Assembly (NCBI GenBank): GCA_030549775.1
Contig: CM060174.1
Location: forward strand, 96,240,132 to 96,304,131
Source of the DNA: Tamarix chinensis
Taxonomy: Eukaryota; Streptophyta; Magnoliopsida; Caryophyllales; Tamaricaceae
Length of the DNA: 64,000 nucleotides
Reading direction: 5' to 3'
The notes below the pieces were generated by a model. That model searched no databases, had not been told where the DNA came from, and worked only from the letters and a program-made list of their open reading frames with translations. This document shows, piece after piece, positions 1-11,660 of the stretch. The position numbers were made by a program, and so were the translations under genes. The first letter of the stretch is position 1. The number at the start of each line of letters is the position of its first letter.

Positions 1-535
1 GAGATCTTGATTCTCAAGGCATTGCTAACATAACACACAAGCATTGTCAACCCGGATGCTACTTCCTAGCAAGCTAGTTGATGTAAGCAACATATTACAC
101 ATATCCAACCACATAGGAAATATGTGCCATGGGATATTAAGTGGATGCCAAAGAAAAATTGACCATCTCTGCTTCTCTTGTTTCTTCCTCACATCCTCAT
201 ATGTTGCTTTAATACTATACTCACAATTCCCATATCCTTGCCAATTGTGTAATATATATCTGCAAAACATGTCTTGTATGAAGAATTTTCTAAAATAACC
301 AAGAAGTATAAGCAATAGGATCATACTCCTAGACTGAACATGCTATAGATAAATAGCATGAATCAATTTGACCCAAAGAGAGTCTTTTTTTTTTAGTGGC
401 AATATTCCACAACAGTTTTTCCAATGTAAAAATATTCCATACACCAATATTCAGCAACCCTAGGACACCAAGGATCGTTTCCTTACATGCAACTTACCTG
501 ACCACAAGAAGTTCCTACAAAGGATCACAAATTGA
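1..535 (-). pseudogene. L1-like LINE reverse transcriptase, 3' fragment with zf-RVT domain
   Basis: Read on the minus strand, this stretch gives the C-terminal part of a plant non-LTR (LINE) reverse transcriptase and its zinc-binding zf-RVT tail. Recognisable pieces, in order, are FLWSGKLHVRKRSLVS, LEKLLWNIATKKDSLWVK and WSIFLWHPLNIPWHIFPMW, then VDNACVLC followed by QCLENQDL. Family knowledge: plant L1 elements end with this W-x-HPLNIP-type module and a CxxC-like segment. Frame breaks lie between the pieces, and an in-frame TAG replaces the residue after VLC near base 25, so the copy is dead. It runs off the left edge, so its poly-A tail is not visible. The family assignment is fairly secure; exact ends are not. 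Confidence 0.7.
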
Positions 536-1899
536 TGGAGAACCTTCTTGAGGAGAAGATTGACTTGGCTAAAGTAGAGCTAAAATCTTAAGAGAACATA
601 TTTAATGAATTGCAATCGGCCAGCATAAGAGAGGTAGATGGTACTCATAATCGTTTTTCATAACAGGTTATATTAATCAAGATCAGATTGTATTATCTCA
701 TATCATATTAGAGATATTTGGTAAGAATATTTATTTTAGGCTAATTCATTTAATTCCTTTATTGTAAGGTAATTTAAAATTTTGAACCAATTTTCAAGGT
801 GACATAAATTAAACTATTAAACTTTAAAGTATTTTTTAAATTTTTTTAATCTTTAGTTAACTTAAGTCTCATACTCCTCGACTTACTTTTGTTGATCATT
901 TATGCTTTGATATAATGTTATTGGTGCTTATTTGATATATATTATCAAGATATAATTATAAGATTAATTCAGGCATAGTGATATATGTTATCAAGAGATA
1001 ATTATAATACTAATTTAGATATACCAGAATATATGCAATATCAATGTTTTATTTACACAAACCCTCCTCCTTTATAAAAATAGATGTATAACCCATTTAA
1101 CCCCCCTTCAAGTTGCTACTAAAGTAGTTGCTAACATAACAAATACTGAATAGAGGTTAATTATCCCAAAAAACAAGCACCATTAATAGAAAAAAGATGT
1201 TAAACTTGATGCAAGCCAATCAAATGTCAATAAATATATCATCAAAATCCCTTGAAAATTCTTCACAACACCAATTAGAGAGAACCAAGGATCAAACAAT
1301 AGCATCAGTAGCATAGAACTAAAACAACCTAAGAAATTTATACTCATATATCATACCTCATTGAGAATAAAAGAATCAAACAATGCAGTAGCATCTATAC
1401 TTGAGAAAAGAGAAGCGGGCTGAGAGCATTAGGGCATCAATAGATTAATTCACATCTAGCAACAAGTCAGCTTTAATCCTCCATAAACATCAAAAAGGAT
1501 ATCATAAGGGTTGTGAATTATTTACAATGTTTTGTATGCATAAAATTTTATTTGCATAACAACTACCTTACCATTAGGCTTAAATGCCACAAAACGCACA
1601 TGCTTTCTAATATTCTAGAGGATATACACTATTACTATAATAGTGAGCCTCCATGATTTTATATTTATCTTCCTTTCCTTTCTATTCTGATGAGTTCATA
1701 TTTTGACATATTCTATACCTTTTAATCTTAGTTTTTTTTTATTTTATTTGAGTAATATATGTGAATAATTATGATTTTATGATTAAGTAATAACAATCTT
1801 ATAAATTTTATTATTTGAGCTAAAATGTTATAAATTAAATAAATTTTAAGTATAATATTACTTATTAATTTATATAGTTTTATTATATAGGTAATTTTA
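536..1899. other. AT-rich intergenic stretch, nothing recognised
   Basis: There is no ORF with a recognisable domain, no clear repeat boundary and no RNA gene. Short A/T runs and TATAT-like stretches dominate. Confidence 0.5.
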
Positions 1900-2580
1900 A
1901 AAATATATATATTTTGGGCTCTTTTGGACCAAAGGTCCAAAGGCCCAAAAGAGAAGGTGAAAAGTGGGCACAAGAGAGGCGGTGAAATTTTTTTTTGTAA
2001 ATGGCAGATCGGAGCGAAAGAGAAGGAGGATCAACAGCATCGTTAGAAGGTGAATGAAGCCGCACGATAAGAAAGGAAGCAGTTGAGGGCTATAGTGGAA
2101 GAAGTAAAAAAAAGAGAGAGAGAAAAGCCAGTGAAGAGGGGAAGGAAGCCGAATGAAAAAACAAGTGAGAAGCCAGGCAGGCGATAGAAGGGATGGCTAT
2201 AGCAGAAGGAATTCAGTGCAATAGTGTAAAGAACTGATACATGTAGAGGAGAAAAAAGGAGGAGTCAGCCGCAACAAGGAGTAACACAAAGGAAATAAGG
2301 AGAAATGACAAAAGCCAGCGAGGAAGAGAGAGTAGCACGGGAGGAAAATTATGAGGCATAGAAAACTAGAAGAAATGAGAATGGAAAACAAGTAAATCAT
2401 GAGAGAGAGAGAGAGAGAGAGATAGCAAGCAAATGAAAGCAAAAGAAGAGAGAGAGGAGAAAAGGGATAAGAGCATCGTTAGTCTTAAAGAAAGAAAAAG
2501 AAAGAGGTTGCACGGAATTCCACGCAGACCAGCGAGAGAGAGAGAAAGAAAGAGTAAAGGGGACCAAAAATTTTATTTCA
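1900..2580. repeat. Purine-rich low-complexity block
   Basis: The plus strand is dominated by G and A, with GAGAGA runs near 2120 and 2400-2424. It opens with a small palindrome near 1925 (TTTGGACCAAAGGTCCAAA). The short ORFs on the opposite strand are compositional. By analogy with the purine/pyrimidine-biased parts of the long LTRs elsewhere in the window, it could be a piece of an unclassified LTR. No ends were found. Confidence 0.4.
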
Positions 2581-5299
2581 GATGAAATTAATTAATTTTT
2601 TGTTTAAATAAAATTTTGAACTTTCATCTATAATTAATTTTGATTATTTCTTTCTCTATTTCTAATATATATTTTTAATATATATTTTTTTGGTGTAATT
2701 AATTTGATCATTATAACTAGCTAATTATTTATTGTAGAAGAATAAACTAAAACCCTGGATTATATTTTGAGATATGATATTATTTTTCTTTGTTTCATGA
2801 GATTGTTCTTTGACTCTATTTTAATAGTTATCGTGTGTGTGTGTGTGCGTGTGTGAGTGTGTGTGCGTGTGTGTTCTTATAGTGATAATATGTAGGATTA
2901 TTTGTCTTCTAGGTGGCCATATAAATATGCTAGAATTTCTATGTATAAATTATAGCTAAGTTAGATAACAATTCACCTAATAGTTTTGTGAATCTAACCG
3001 GAGTAGTGAAACATTTAGATACGTGTGGATTAAAGGAGAGAAATACAGATAGACATGCTTATAGTACTAGTCTAAGTACTTAGATTGACATATTTCCACT
3101 TGTACTTAATGCATTAAATCTAGTTAAATATAGGATAGGTTTGTTGCTACTATACTGCTAGTATTTAATAAGATTAATATTGATACTTCGTTGTATTAGT
3201 TATTTTAGGAAATTAATATGAACCAACTATTGGCTTACAACTTGGTCAATCTCCTTTTCATAATTAAAAGAAAACTTAGAAGTTATTATTATATTTTGAC
3301 CTAATCTAGTAGTGCATTACGATTTCCCTGGTATATTTATCATACTTGCAGTTATTTATTATTTTTATTATTTTATGTTATTTATTTATTTTATTATTTT
3401 CTATTTTTAAAACCCCCATTATTGTATTTTTATTTATTTATTTTATTTAAATTTTTTATTTATTTATTTATTTTTATAATTTATGAGCTAGTTAAATAGA
3501 GGTAATCCCTCTCAATTCCCTGTATAGAATAATATCCTTATTTACTAATACAATAATTGTTAACAAGAGGGTTTAAATTGTGTGCCGACTACAGCCTCAC
3601 CATATTCTTCCTTGTTGCGCAAATAATGATGTGTAAATTATTCATTCCCCTTGTTCTTAGAGGGTTAAATATATGACAGAAAAATGAATAAAAGAAAGTA
3701 TGATTTTAGATAAGATTTAAATATATGATTCTAAAATATATACTTGATTATGAACTAAAGAATAATTAAATAAATGCTAAGAAAATATCAAATTTGGAAT
3801 AATTTGTAAACACCATCTTCTCCAAGATCAAATACATAATAAGATCATAACACCAAGAAAGTAACGATAACCAAAACATCTGCAACCAAAACAACCAAGC
3901 ATCTTTGAAATAACCAAACGTAGTAGAAAAAGATAAAACATCCCATGAGGTTATGTAAGGCTCCTCTTGGTCAAAAAAATAAAACTTTTTAATTAATCAA
4001 ACACCAAGTAGTAGCCAAAACATATCAAGGAATTGGTTTCAGCTGCTAGTTGAATCTTCTAATTCAAATAAAGAGCTCCTGTATCCAATTTTCATCAAGA
4101 ACTTCCAGAATTGATAAGAGTAGAAATGATTTTCCTAGGTCTAGAATTCACAATCATGTTATTTGATGTACAAAACTCAAATCTTTAACAAATAATTATT
4201 CTAAGCATGGTTTAGCATAAAACTAAGCAATTGTTTGCTCCTTGCATATTCTTGTGTTGTTTTTATGCAAGTTGGTTAGTGTGGTTTCTTCAATTTTGGA
4301 AACTTATTATGAAAATTAATTTAGCAAGGAAGAATTATAAATAAAAGGTGGATGGTGACTCAATAAAGAAAAATTATCTTTCCATATTTTTACTTCTTAT
4401 TTTATATAACATCATAGGGGTCTTCCAAAAATCAATGTTTTTTCTCAAATGAAAAATAGAGGAGGACTTAAGGTAAAGAATATAATAATTCTTGAGAAAT
4501 GAGCTATCATATAGTTGAAACTCACACAAAAGAGATGGTGTAATGTGATAGGCCTCTAATTAAGTACTCATATATGAGGAGTGAGAAAGGGGTGAAGGAT
4601 GAATTGCCTAAGTTTCAAGGGGTGCAAAGTTTTTATATCTATCTTCATGATGGGAGGCCAACTTAGTGTCTTTTAATTAGCAACTAGTTATTTTCTTGAG
4701 TCTTTTATTAATATTTTTGGATTTTATTATAAGGACTACTTTTTTAGGGCAAGTCATCTTTTCTATTATGATTATTGTTGAGTTAGAGGTTAGGAGTCAT
4801 TATCCTACTTCTATTTAGTAGTCACAAAATGAAAGACAAGGTAGGATGGGTATTGGGAACTCTAGAGAAGGAACCACGACCTCAAATACCTTGTTTTATC
4901 CTCTCCTCAGTTATCCATTAAGCTTTCCAACCCCCTCTTCTCAAAAATTTCCATCTTTCTTTGATTATTGCTCATTCATTTTACTATTTATTTTTATCAT
5001 ACTTAGTTAATTAGAAGTTTTATCATAATAATGTGAGAATTTTGCAAAGGGATAATCCATTATAATTTGAATATAATGGTTTTTGTATGTATTTCAGTAC
5101 TAACTTAGAATTTTTGATAGGCTTCTCATTAGAAACCAAGTTCACTTATAATAAAAAAAATATAAACAAGAGAGAAAATAATTCTAAGTAGCATAAATAA
5201 CTTCATATTATCATCGTATTTTTTGTTGCTAAATAATGTAGTAAGCTTATCTAACTTAACCACAATTCTTGAGTAGGTACACAAAAGAATACACATAAT
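2581..5299. other. AT-rich region, no gene recognised
   Basis: Contains the GT microsatellite and a TTTA-rich tract about 3345-3480. I found no coding homology on either strand. The 3' terminal part of the CACTA element to the right may extend into it, but no CACTA terminus was seen here. Confidence 0.4.
2831..2872. repeat. (GT)n microsatellite
   Basis: A run of GT dinucleotides interrupted by GC and GA steps. Confidence 0.9.
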
Positions 5300-5355
5300 A
5301 ATTATTAAAACAAAGGTAAAAGATTTAAAAGTATAGTTAGTTTATATTTTGATAA

Positions 5356-5774
5356 TTACCAAATATCATCATCACTCCCATCAGTGTTGATGTTCTCATC
5401 ACTGTCATAAACATCATATTGTTTATCATAAGCCCTCAATGTATGATCACCCCCTGCCACAACTTCTATGGTAGGATCAATGCTTATGTGAACAAATGGC
5501 TTATCATTATTATCAATATCACCCAATGTAATAGTTTTTTTATGCATTTTCACTTTTTTACTATAGTCTTACAATTCCAAAACTTGTGGTTGTACATCAC
5601 ATCTAAATAATGGTAAATCTGCACCATCTTCTTAGAGTTAATAATCTACTAGAGTTACATGTAGTGACTCATCAAATTGCCAACATGGATCACTAATGTC
5701 TTCCTTAATCGGAACATCATAACCATTACGAGGAATATTCTTTCTAACAATCTTCCAATTTTGATACAACATAT
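5356..5774 (-). pseudogene. TNP2 transposase (CACTA-1), C-terminal segment
   Basis: Minus-strand reading starts with YQNWKIVRKNIPRNGYDVP. It corresponds to the block after YYMND in the segment above, from which it is separated by LTR D. It continues into an acidic tail (GSDDDIW before a stop at 5356). Plant TNP2 proteins end with a comparable acidic region. The reading is broken by stops near 5638 and 5553. Confidence 0.65.
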
Positions 5775-6334
5775 TTTTGGGGATCAATACCAATTTTAAA
5801 AAACAAAATCTAATTGGAATCAACTATAACACACAAGAATTAAAAAGAGACGAACACTCAAGAATACAAATTGGGGAAATAGATGGTCTTATTGATATAA
5901 AGTAATTGTGATTACAAAGAGAATCAAAGAAATCCTCACCTAAATCACTCAATTCACCGAGGAATTACAAGAGAACTCAAAAGGTGAGAATAAGATGGTA
6001 CTATGGTAATTGGGGCTCTAATTGCATAGTATTTATATTGTACGAAACTGTCACAAATACGGACCCCTGTGTTACTTTCTAGCTTTGACACTCTTTAGTA
6101 TTTCGGCTACAATGTCTTCGATTGACCTCCAATCGATCTGATTCTTGATGGGTTTGAAAGCTAACAGAAAGATATACAACTTTAATGTTCAATACATTTC
6201 CAAATTTTAGCTTAATCAAGTCAAATATTCACATCTTTCCAAAATAGCTCATAGTTCTATTCCAAATTCCTCTGAAATACTTCACACACCAATCCAAGCT
6301 ATTACACGCACCAAATACGAGTCACAATCTCACA
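5775..6334 (+). mobile_element. Solo LTR D (560 bp), TSD CATAT
   Basis: Flanked by CATAT at 5770-5774 and 6335-6339. It ends in CA; the left end reads TTTTGGGGATCAA, one base from the TGTTGGGGATC commonly seen at copia-type LTR starts. The insertion lies exactly between the TNP2 blocks YYMND and YQNWKIV, so it is an insertion in CACTA-1. It has no coding capacity. The copia assignment rests only on the end sequence. A segment around 6045-6190 resembles part of LTR X (about 8685-8825). Orientation is judged from the TG/CA ends only. Confidence 0.75.
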
Positions 6335-6339
6335 CATAT

Positions 6340-6579
6340 CATTCATATAGTATATTTTCTCAAACTGGTTTGCCAACACAAATAGCTCATTACCTCATAA
6401 AACTTTTCTTAAATTTATGGTTATAAGTCTATCTAATTCTTCCTCAATATCATTTCTATTATCATAGATGTCATACTAATCACATTTAAAAGAATAATTA
6501 TTTCCCTAAAATTATACTTTAATTCAACAATCCATAATACTCAAAGCCACCACTTTCATCATCCCTCCTAACAAAACTC

Positions 6580-6641
<62 letters not shown>

Positions 6642-7690
6642 ACTAAAGCACTAAAAAGCTAACTTCTTTGGTGGCCTAAATAAAAAACCTAAATATGAAA
6701 AAATATATAACATACCATAAAAAGGGTTGCATCTCATCACAATTCCTTAGCACATATAATTGTGCACATTGCAAATCTTCAAAACTCAACTCTTTAAATT
6801 TTTCTACACTTATAGACTTTCCTTTATTTGTAAAAATGGATAAACCATTAGAAATTATACATTCAACACCTTCAAAATTTCTATCATGCTAATTTAATAG
6901 TGTCTCTATTTTTGCTTAAATAATGAGATCAGAAATTAAGACATTCACAAACAATATATCCTTCAACTATTTAGCCCTTAACAAGAGCTCTATGATGAAC
7001 TATATCATTCAAATCATACATAAACCTAAATTTAAAAACAAAATGTTAATAATTTTATATAATAACATTAATTAAATAGAAGAGAAAATTCTAAGATAGT
7101 ATCCACACCTTTCAAAAGGGTACATCTAAGTATATGGATCACGGTAAGTAATTCTAACCTCTTAAGGTAGATGAATAGGAAGATGCAACATCACATTAAA
7201 GAAGGCAGAAGGAAATACTTTTTTAATTTTATAAAGTGTTATAGAAATGTTATGTTCAAGTCATTCAAGTAAGTCTACTTTTAAAAACTTTGAACACAAA
7301 TGGTTGAAATACATCCCTAACGCAATCAAAGGTTTGTAAACATTTTTAGGTAGCATTCCACGACAAGTAAGTGCAAGCAAGTCTTGCAAGAATACATGAT
7401 AATCATGGCTTTTCATTATATATAATGTACCATTGGAATAATTTACACAACGCTTTCCAATGTTGGATGATTAAGTATTAGGAACTTTTAAATAAGCCAA
7501 AAATTCACATACAAATCCCCTCTCCTTCAATGTGAGTGAATATGAAGCAGGCAGAACCTTGTGCTTATCAATTCCAATGTCAAGTGGATGTAAGTCAGGT
7601 TGTACTCCAAGATCCCTAAGGTCTAAATGAGCATTCAAATGATCATATTATTTCCCATCAATATTCATCACCATCTCTATGATGCTCTCA
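6340..7690 (-). pseudogene. TNP2 transposase (CACTA-1), fourth segment
   Basis: Minus-strand reading from 7690 downward gives ESIIEMVMNIDGK, LNAHLDLRDLGVQPDLHPLD, SHDYHVFLQDLLALTCRGML, then VFPSAFFNVMLHLPIHLP near 7150-7210 and MYPFER near 7110. Further down come IVEGYIVCECLNF, SHYLSKNRDTIKLA, DRNFEGVECIISNGLS, LQCAQLYVLRNCDEMQPF and EEELDRLITINLRKV. This is the central and C-terminal part of a CACTA TNP2 protein with its DUF4218/DUF4216-like regions. A TA microsatellite at 6581-6638 lies between coding blocks and may be in an intron. Several stops are present. LTR X cuts it at 7690 and LTR D at 6335. Confidence 0.85.
6581..6638. repeat. (TA)n microsatellite
   Basis: An uninterrupted TA dinucleotide run between coding blocks of the decayed CACTA-1 transposase. 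Confidence 0.95.
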
Positions 7691-9799
7691 TGACACATTC
7701 CTACCCGCAAGCGCATGGGGTCAGAGTAGTAGTCAAGGTCGATCCTACAAGGATTAGTGAATGACCACTAACACAATGATGAAACTTAGCTATGTCTAGA
7801 CTACAAAATGATAAGAAGTGAGAAATTATAAGCTAAAATAACTCAAATAACTCACTAAGCTAAAAAAGAAAGGAAAATAACACTCAAGTGACTTAAGTAA
7901 ATAGAAAAGCTAAGGTTCTGGTTCATCGCCTTGTATCCTCCATGTAATTGAACACCACATCACAAATTGATTCAACAATCATCATAAATCATGCCAAAAA
8001 GGATAGAAAGTGTTGTGCTTCTCAAGCCACAAAAACCCTATTACATCTCTATAGCCCTAACTATCTCTAGCTTAGGGTCTAATAGAGTGTAATGCCTTAA
8101 AGTCCAAAAAATTTCCTCCTTTATTATTGTAGAGGTCAAATTGATCATCTCTCAACCTAAAATTTAATCTCTAGTTGTGCTATTGGGTCTAATACTAGAT
8201 TATCTCTCGATCACACCGGTATTTCCCACACCAAAAATTGGAACCCAATTGGAGTTCGTCATTCTGTCCATCAATTAAAAACACAATACAAGGATCATGA
8301 ATTGAATAAAAAATACAAATATTCAACACATTCATATTGGGGGAGACTCCCTTTCACCTTAGCATGAAAATCTAACCAATCAAACTCATAGTAAGAACAT
8401 TAAGAATAATAAGAGATGCAATAGATAGATAAGAGAGAAAAGAAAATACCCTTGAAAAACAATGATTCTTACAAGTGTTTAACTTTTTGCACTTAGATCT
8501 CTAGTTCACAATGAGGAATTGGGGAAGAGGATGGAAGAGAGAGAAGAGAGAGGCAGTGGAGGATGCTAAGATGAAAAATTAGAATGAGAGTTTAAGTACT
8601 ACACCCTCTCGAATCCTTAGGTTTTCCCTTTTGAAACGCCCGTGTGCGTTATTATTTTTTTCAGTGATTCTAGAATGACATGGCCATGTTGATAAATACG
8701 GGCTCCCGTGTCAGCTTTGATAGTGCTAGGTATTCTAATCATAAATCTTTCATTAGAACTTCAATTGAGCTAATTTTAAATGAATTGGAAAGATATTGAA
8801 AATATATACGACTTTAATGTTGAAAGATTCTCCAAATCCATATCATATCCTAGTCAAAATTCCACTTCTTTCATGCTGACATACTTTGAATATGCATTCT
8901 TTCTTTCATTTTATTCCAAAATTTACATTTTAGCTATAAATCTCTTTCCTCTTTAACTTTTACTCCTTTTTACTCCTTTCTTCTCCCTTTAAGCTTATTC
9001 TTGCTTCCATCCTTCATGCTTATTTTTTCCTTAAGATCTTGTAAATTTTCAAAACATAAAGGTAATAACAAAAATAAAAAGGGAGAATTCCAACTAAAAT
9101 TTGAGGTAAAAACTCTTATAAACCTTAGGAATAAGATGCAAAAGTCACACAATAGCACCCCCAAAATTTACTATTAAAAAATCATGAATTTAAAAGAATT
9201 AAAGGAAGCAAAATAACAAAATTGTGAATTTTGGGATATTACTATCACACTTAGTACCAGACTGGTTTACTCCTACCGTTCTAATACCAAGTGCTACGGA
9301 TGAAAGAGAAAAATACAACTTACGAGATATTCAAACCATAATTAAATCAGAGTAGCGTAGTAAACCATTTACAAGAATAAAATCCACCAGTGGTGGTTAC
9401 AAGAACATGGACCACATTTAAACTGAGGTTTAAAAAGATAAAGAGGACAACCTTAGGACTTTTTGGATAGTTCTTTACGCTCTTTTCCATTATCCACTTG
9501 AATAGAACCTGAGATGAACCTCCAAGGGACACTACCTATTGAATAGGCAAGGACCCCCACGAATGGAACCCTTCAGTACTATGGTACTGAGTAACCCTTT
9601 AAAACACACTGAAAACTAGGCCCACAATGCCACACATAATACAAAACTATACGCATAAAAAATGAGATGTGCATACATAACATTCACACACTTAACAAGT
9701 CCACCAAATATTAATAGGTCATAATCTACAATAAATACTTCTAGGCCTTAAGTCATTAGTCCATCATTATACAATCATATTTCGGATTATATATCCATG

Positions 9800-10215
9800 A
9801 GAGTGCGGGAACCCTACTATTATAGCTGGTGGACCAGAATGCATACGGGGCATAACGCTCTTAACCACTATTATTGCCAGTGGACCGATCTCTAGGGCAG
9901 AATGCTCCTAGCCACTATTTTTCATCGGTGGAATGGTCTGGCCCCGACTCACATGGTGTTCCACTATAAGTGATTAGTATTTTCCATGAGTTATTCACAA
10001 CTAAATTGGATGTATTGAGCTCAGGATCCCTGACTGTTATAGCCGGTGGACCAGAATGCATATAAAAATCATCCAGGGCAAAACACTCTTGGGCCACTAT
10101 TATATCCGGCAGACCGGTACACATAAACATCTTCCAGGGCAACACACTCCTAGGCTACTATTATATTTGGTAGACCGGTACTCATAATCATAATTCAACT
10201 GGGCCCAGCTCATTA
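9800..10215 (-). repeat. 53-bp motif array in LTR A
   Basis: About six degenerate copies of the complement of the CCACCGGCTATAATAGTGG motif, in two groups (about 9818-9965 and 10030-10215). The groups are separated by a spacer with an AGTGATTAGTATTTTCC block, which matches the spacer of the arrays in B and C. Confidence 0.75.
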
Positions 10216-11059
10216 GTCTTTCACTTTGATGATTAGTGTTTTTCCTTTTTAATCATCATAACAATTCCATTTATTTACCTCAATGGGGAGATCAAGATCT
10301 TGGGACACAAAGGTACACAAGTCGCACTAGTGCATACGAGCTACTCAATACCCTTCAACTATCAACCCAGGGACACAAAGGTACCATGTTCGTACTGGTG
10401 CATATAGCTACTCAGTACCCTATCGATAAGGAAACCTAATCCATAAGTATGCATACCCACTAAATAGGTCTGTAGAGCTAGATAGAGTAAGATTTAGGGT
10501 CTGGTTGAGGTACAAAGGCACACCAGCAAATACTAGAATAACTATGGGCTAAACCACATTTTTAGGGTAATGACCCCTAAAGGGCTACCATTCCCAATCT
10601 CGAGGTCTTTCACTTTAATTATTAGTGTCTTAATTAAGGTGATCACGGAAATCACAACAATCAGATACTTATTCACTTTCAATTGTTCTGATATCATTAG
10701 GTACTCCTTATTCATACAATTATCCAAGATAACTTAGGGAAATCATCAAGGCCATCATTATCTCATCTAATTCCAATTTAGGATTCGTTCTCGTGATACT
10801 TACTAATTATCAAATACCCTTATCTTGATATTCAGTGTTACTTGAGTCTTATTATGAACTTCATTATTCCATTGACATATTAGATACGAATTACTGATTT
10901 AACCCTTGCTTGTATAATTATTAGTAATCCCTTCTTTACTTACCAATTTACCATATTACCCTCCATGTTGCATAATTGTCAAATTACCCCTTACTCGATT
11001 TAGGTCACCAAGTTATCTTCCACACTTATGAAATCACCAATCACCCTTCTTAACTGTTA

Positions 11060-11660
11060 CACTTATCAAAATTCCCATTTGGTTGGTTAGATTACCAAAT
11101 TGCCCTTCTCCTTTGTTATAATTACCAAAATGCCCATTAGTTGGTCAAATTACCAATTTACCCTTCTCCATTATCCAATTACCATATTGCCCTTCTCCAT
11201 TATCACAATTACTAAATTACCATTTAGTTGGTCAAATTACCAAGTTTCCCTTCTCCGTTATCATAATTACCAAATCACCCTTTAGTTGGTTAAATTACCA
11301 AATTGTCCTTCTCCATTATCATAATTACCAAATTACCCTTTGGTTAGTTAAATTACCACATTGCTCTCCATTATCACAATTATCATATTACCCTTCTCCA
11401 TTATCATAATTACTAAAGTACCTTTTAGTTGGTTAAATTACCAAATAGCCCTTCTCCATTATCACAATTACCATATTACCCTTTAGTTGGTTAAATTACC
11501 AAATTGCCCTTCTCCACTATCATAATTGCCATAACACTTTTTACATATCAAATTACCATTTTGCCATTTTCTTCCAAAATTACCATAACACCCTTTTACT
11601 TACCAAGATTACCATTTTGCCCTTTACTCCCAAAATTACCATTTTACCCTTTTATTACAC
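11060..11660. repeat. Minisatellite in LTR A
   Basis: Tandem degenerate units built from ATTACCAAATTGCCC, TTCTCCATTATCATA and TTTAGTTGGTTAAATTACC. Their combined period is about 40-70 bases with irregular deletions. Open reading frames here are products of the repeat, not genes. Confidence 0.8.
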
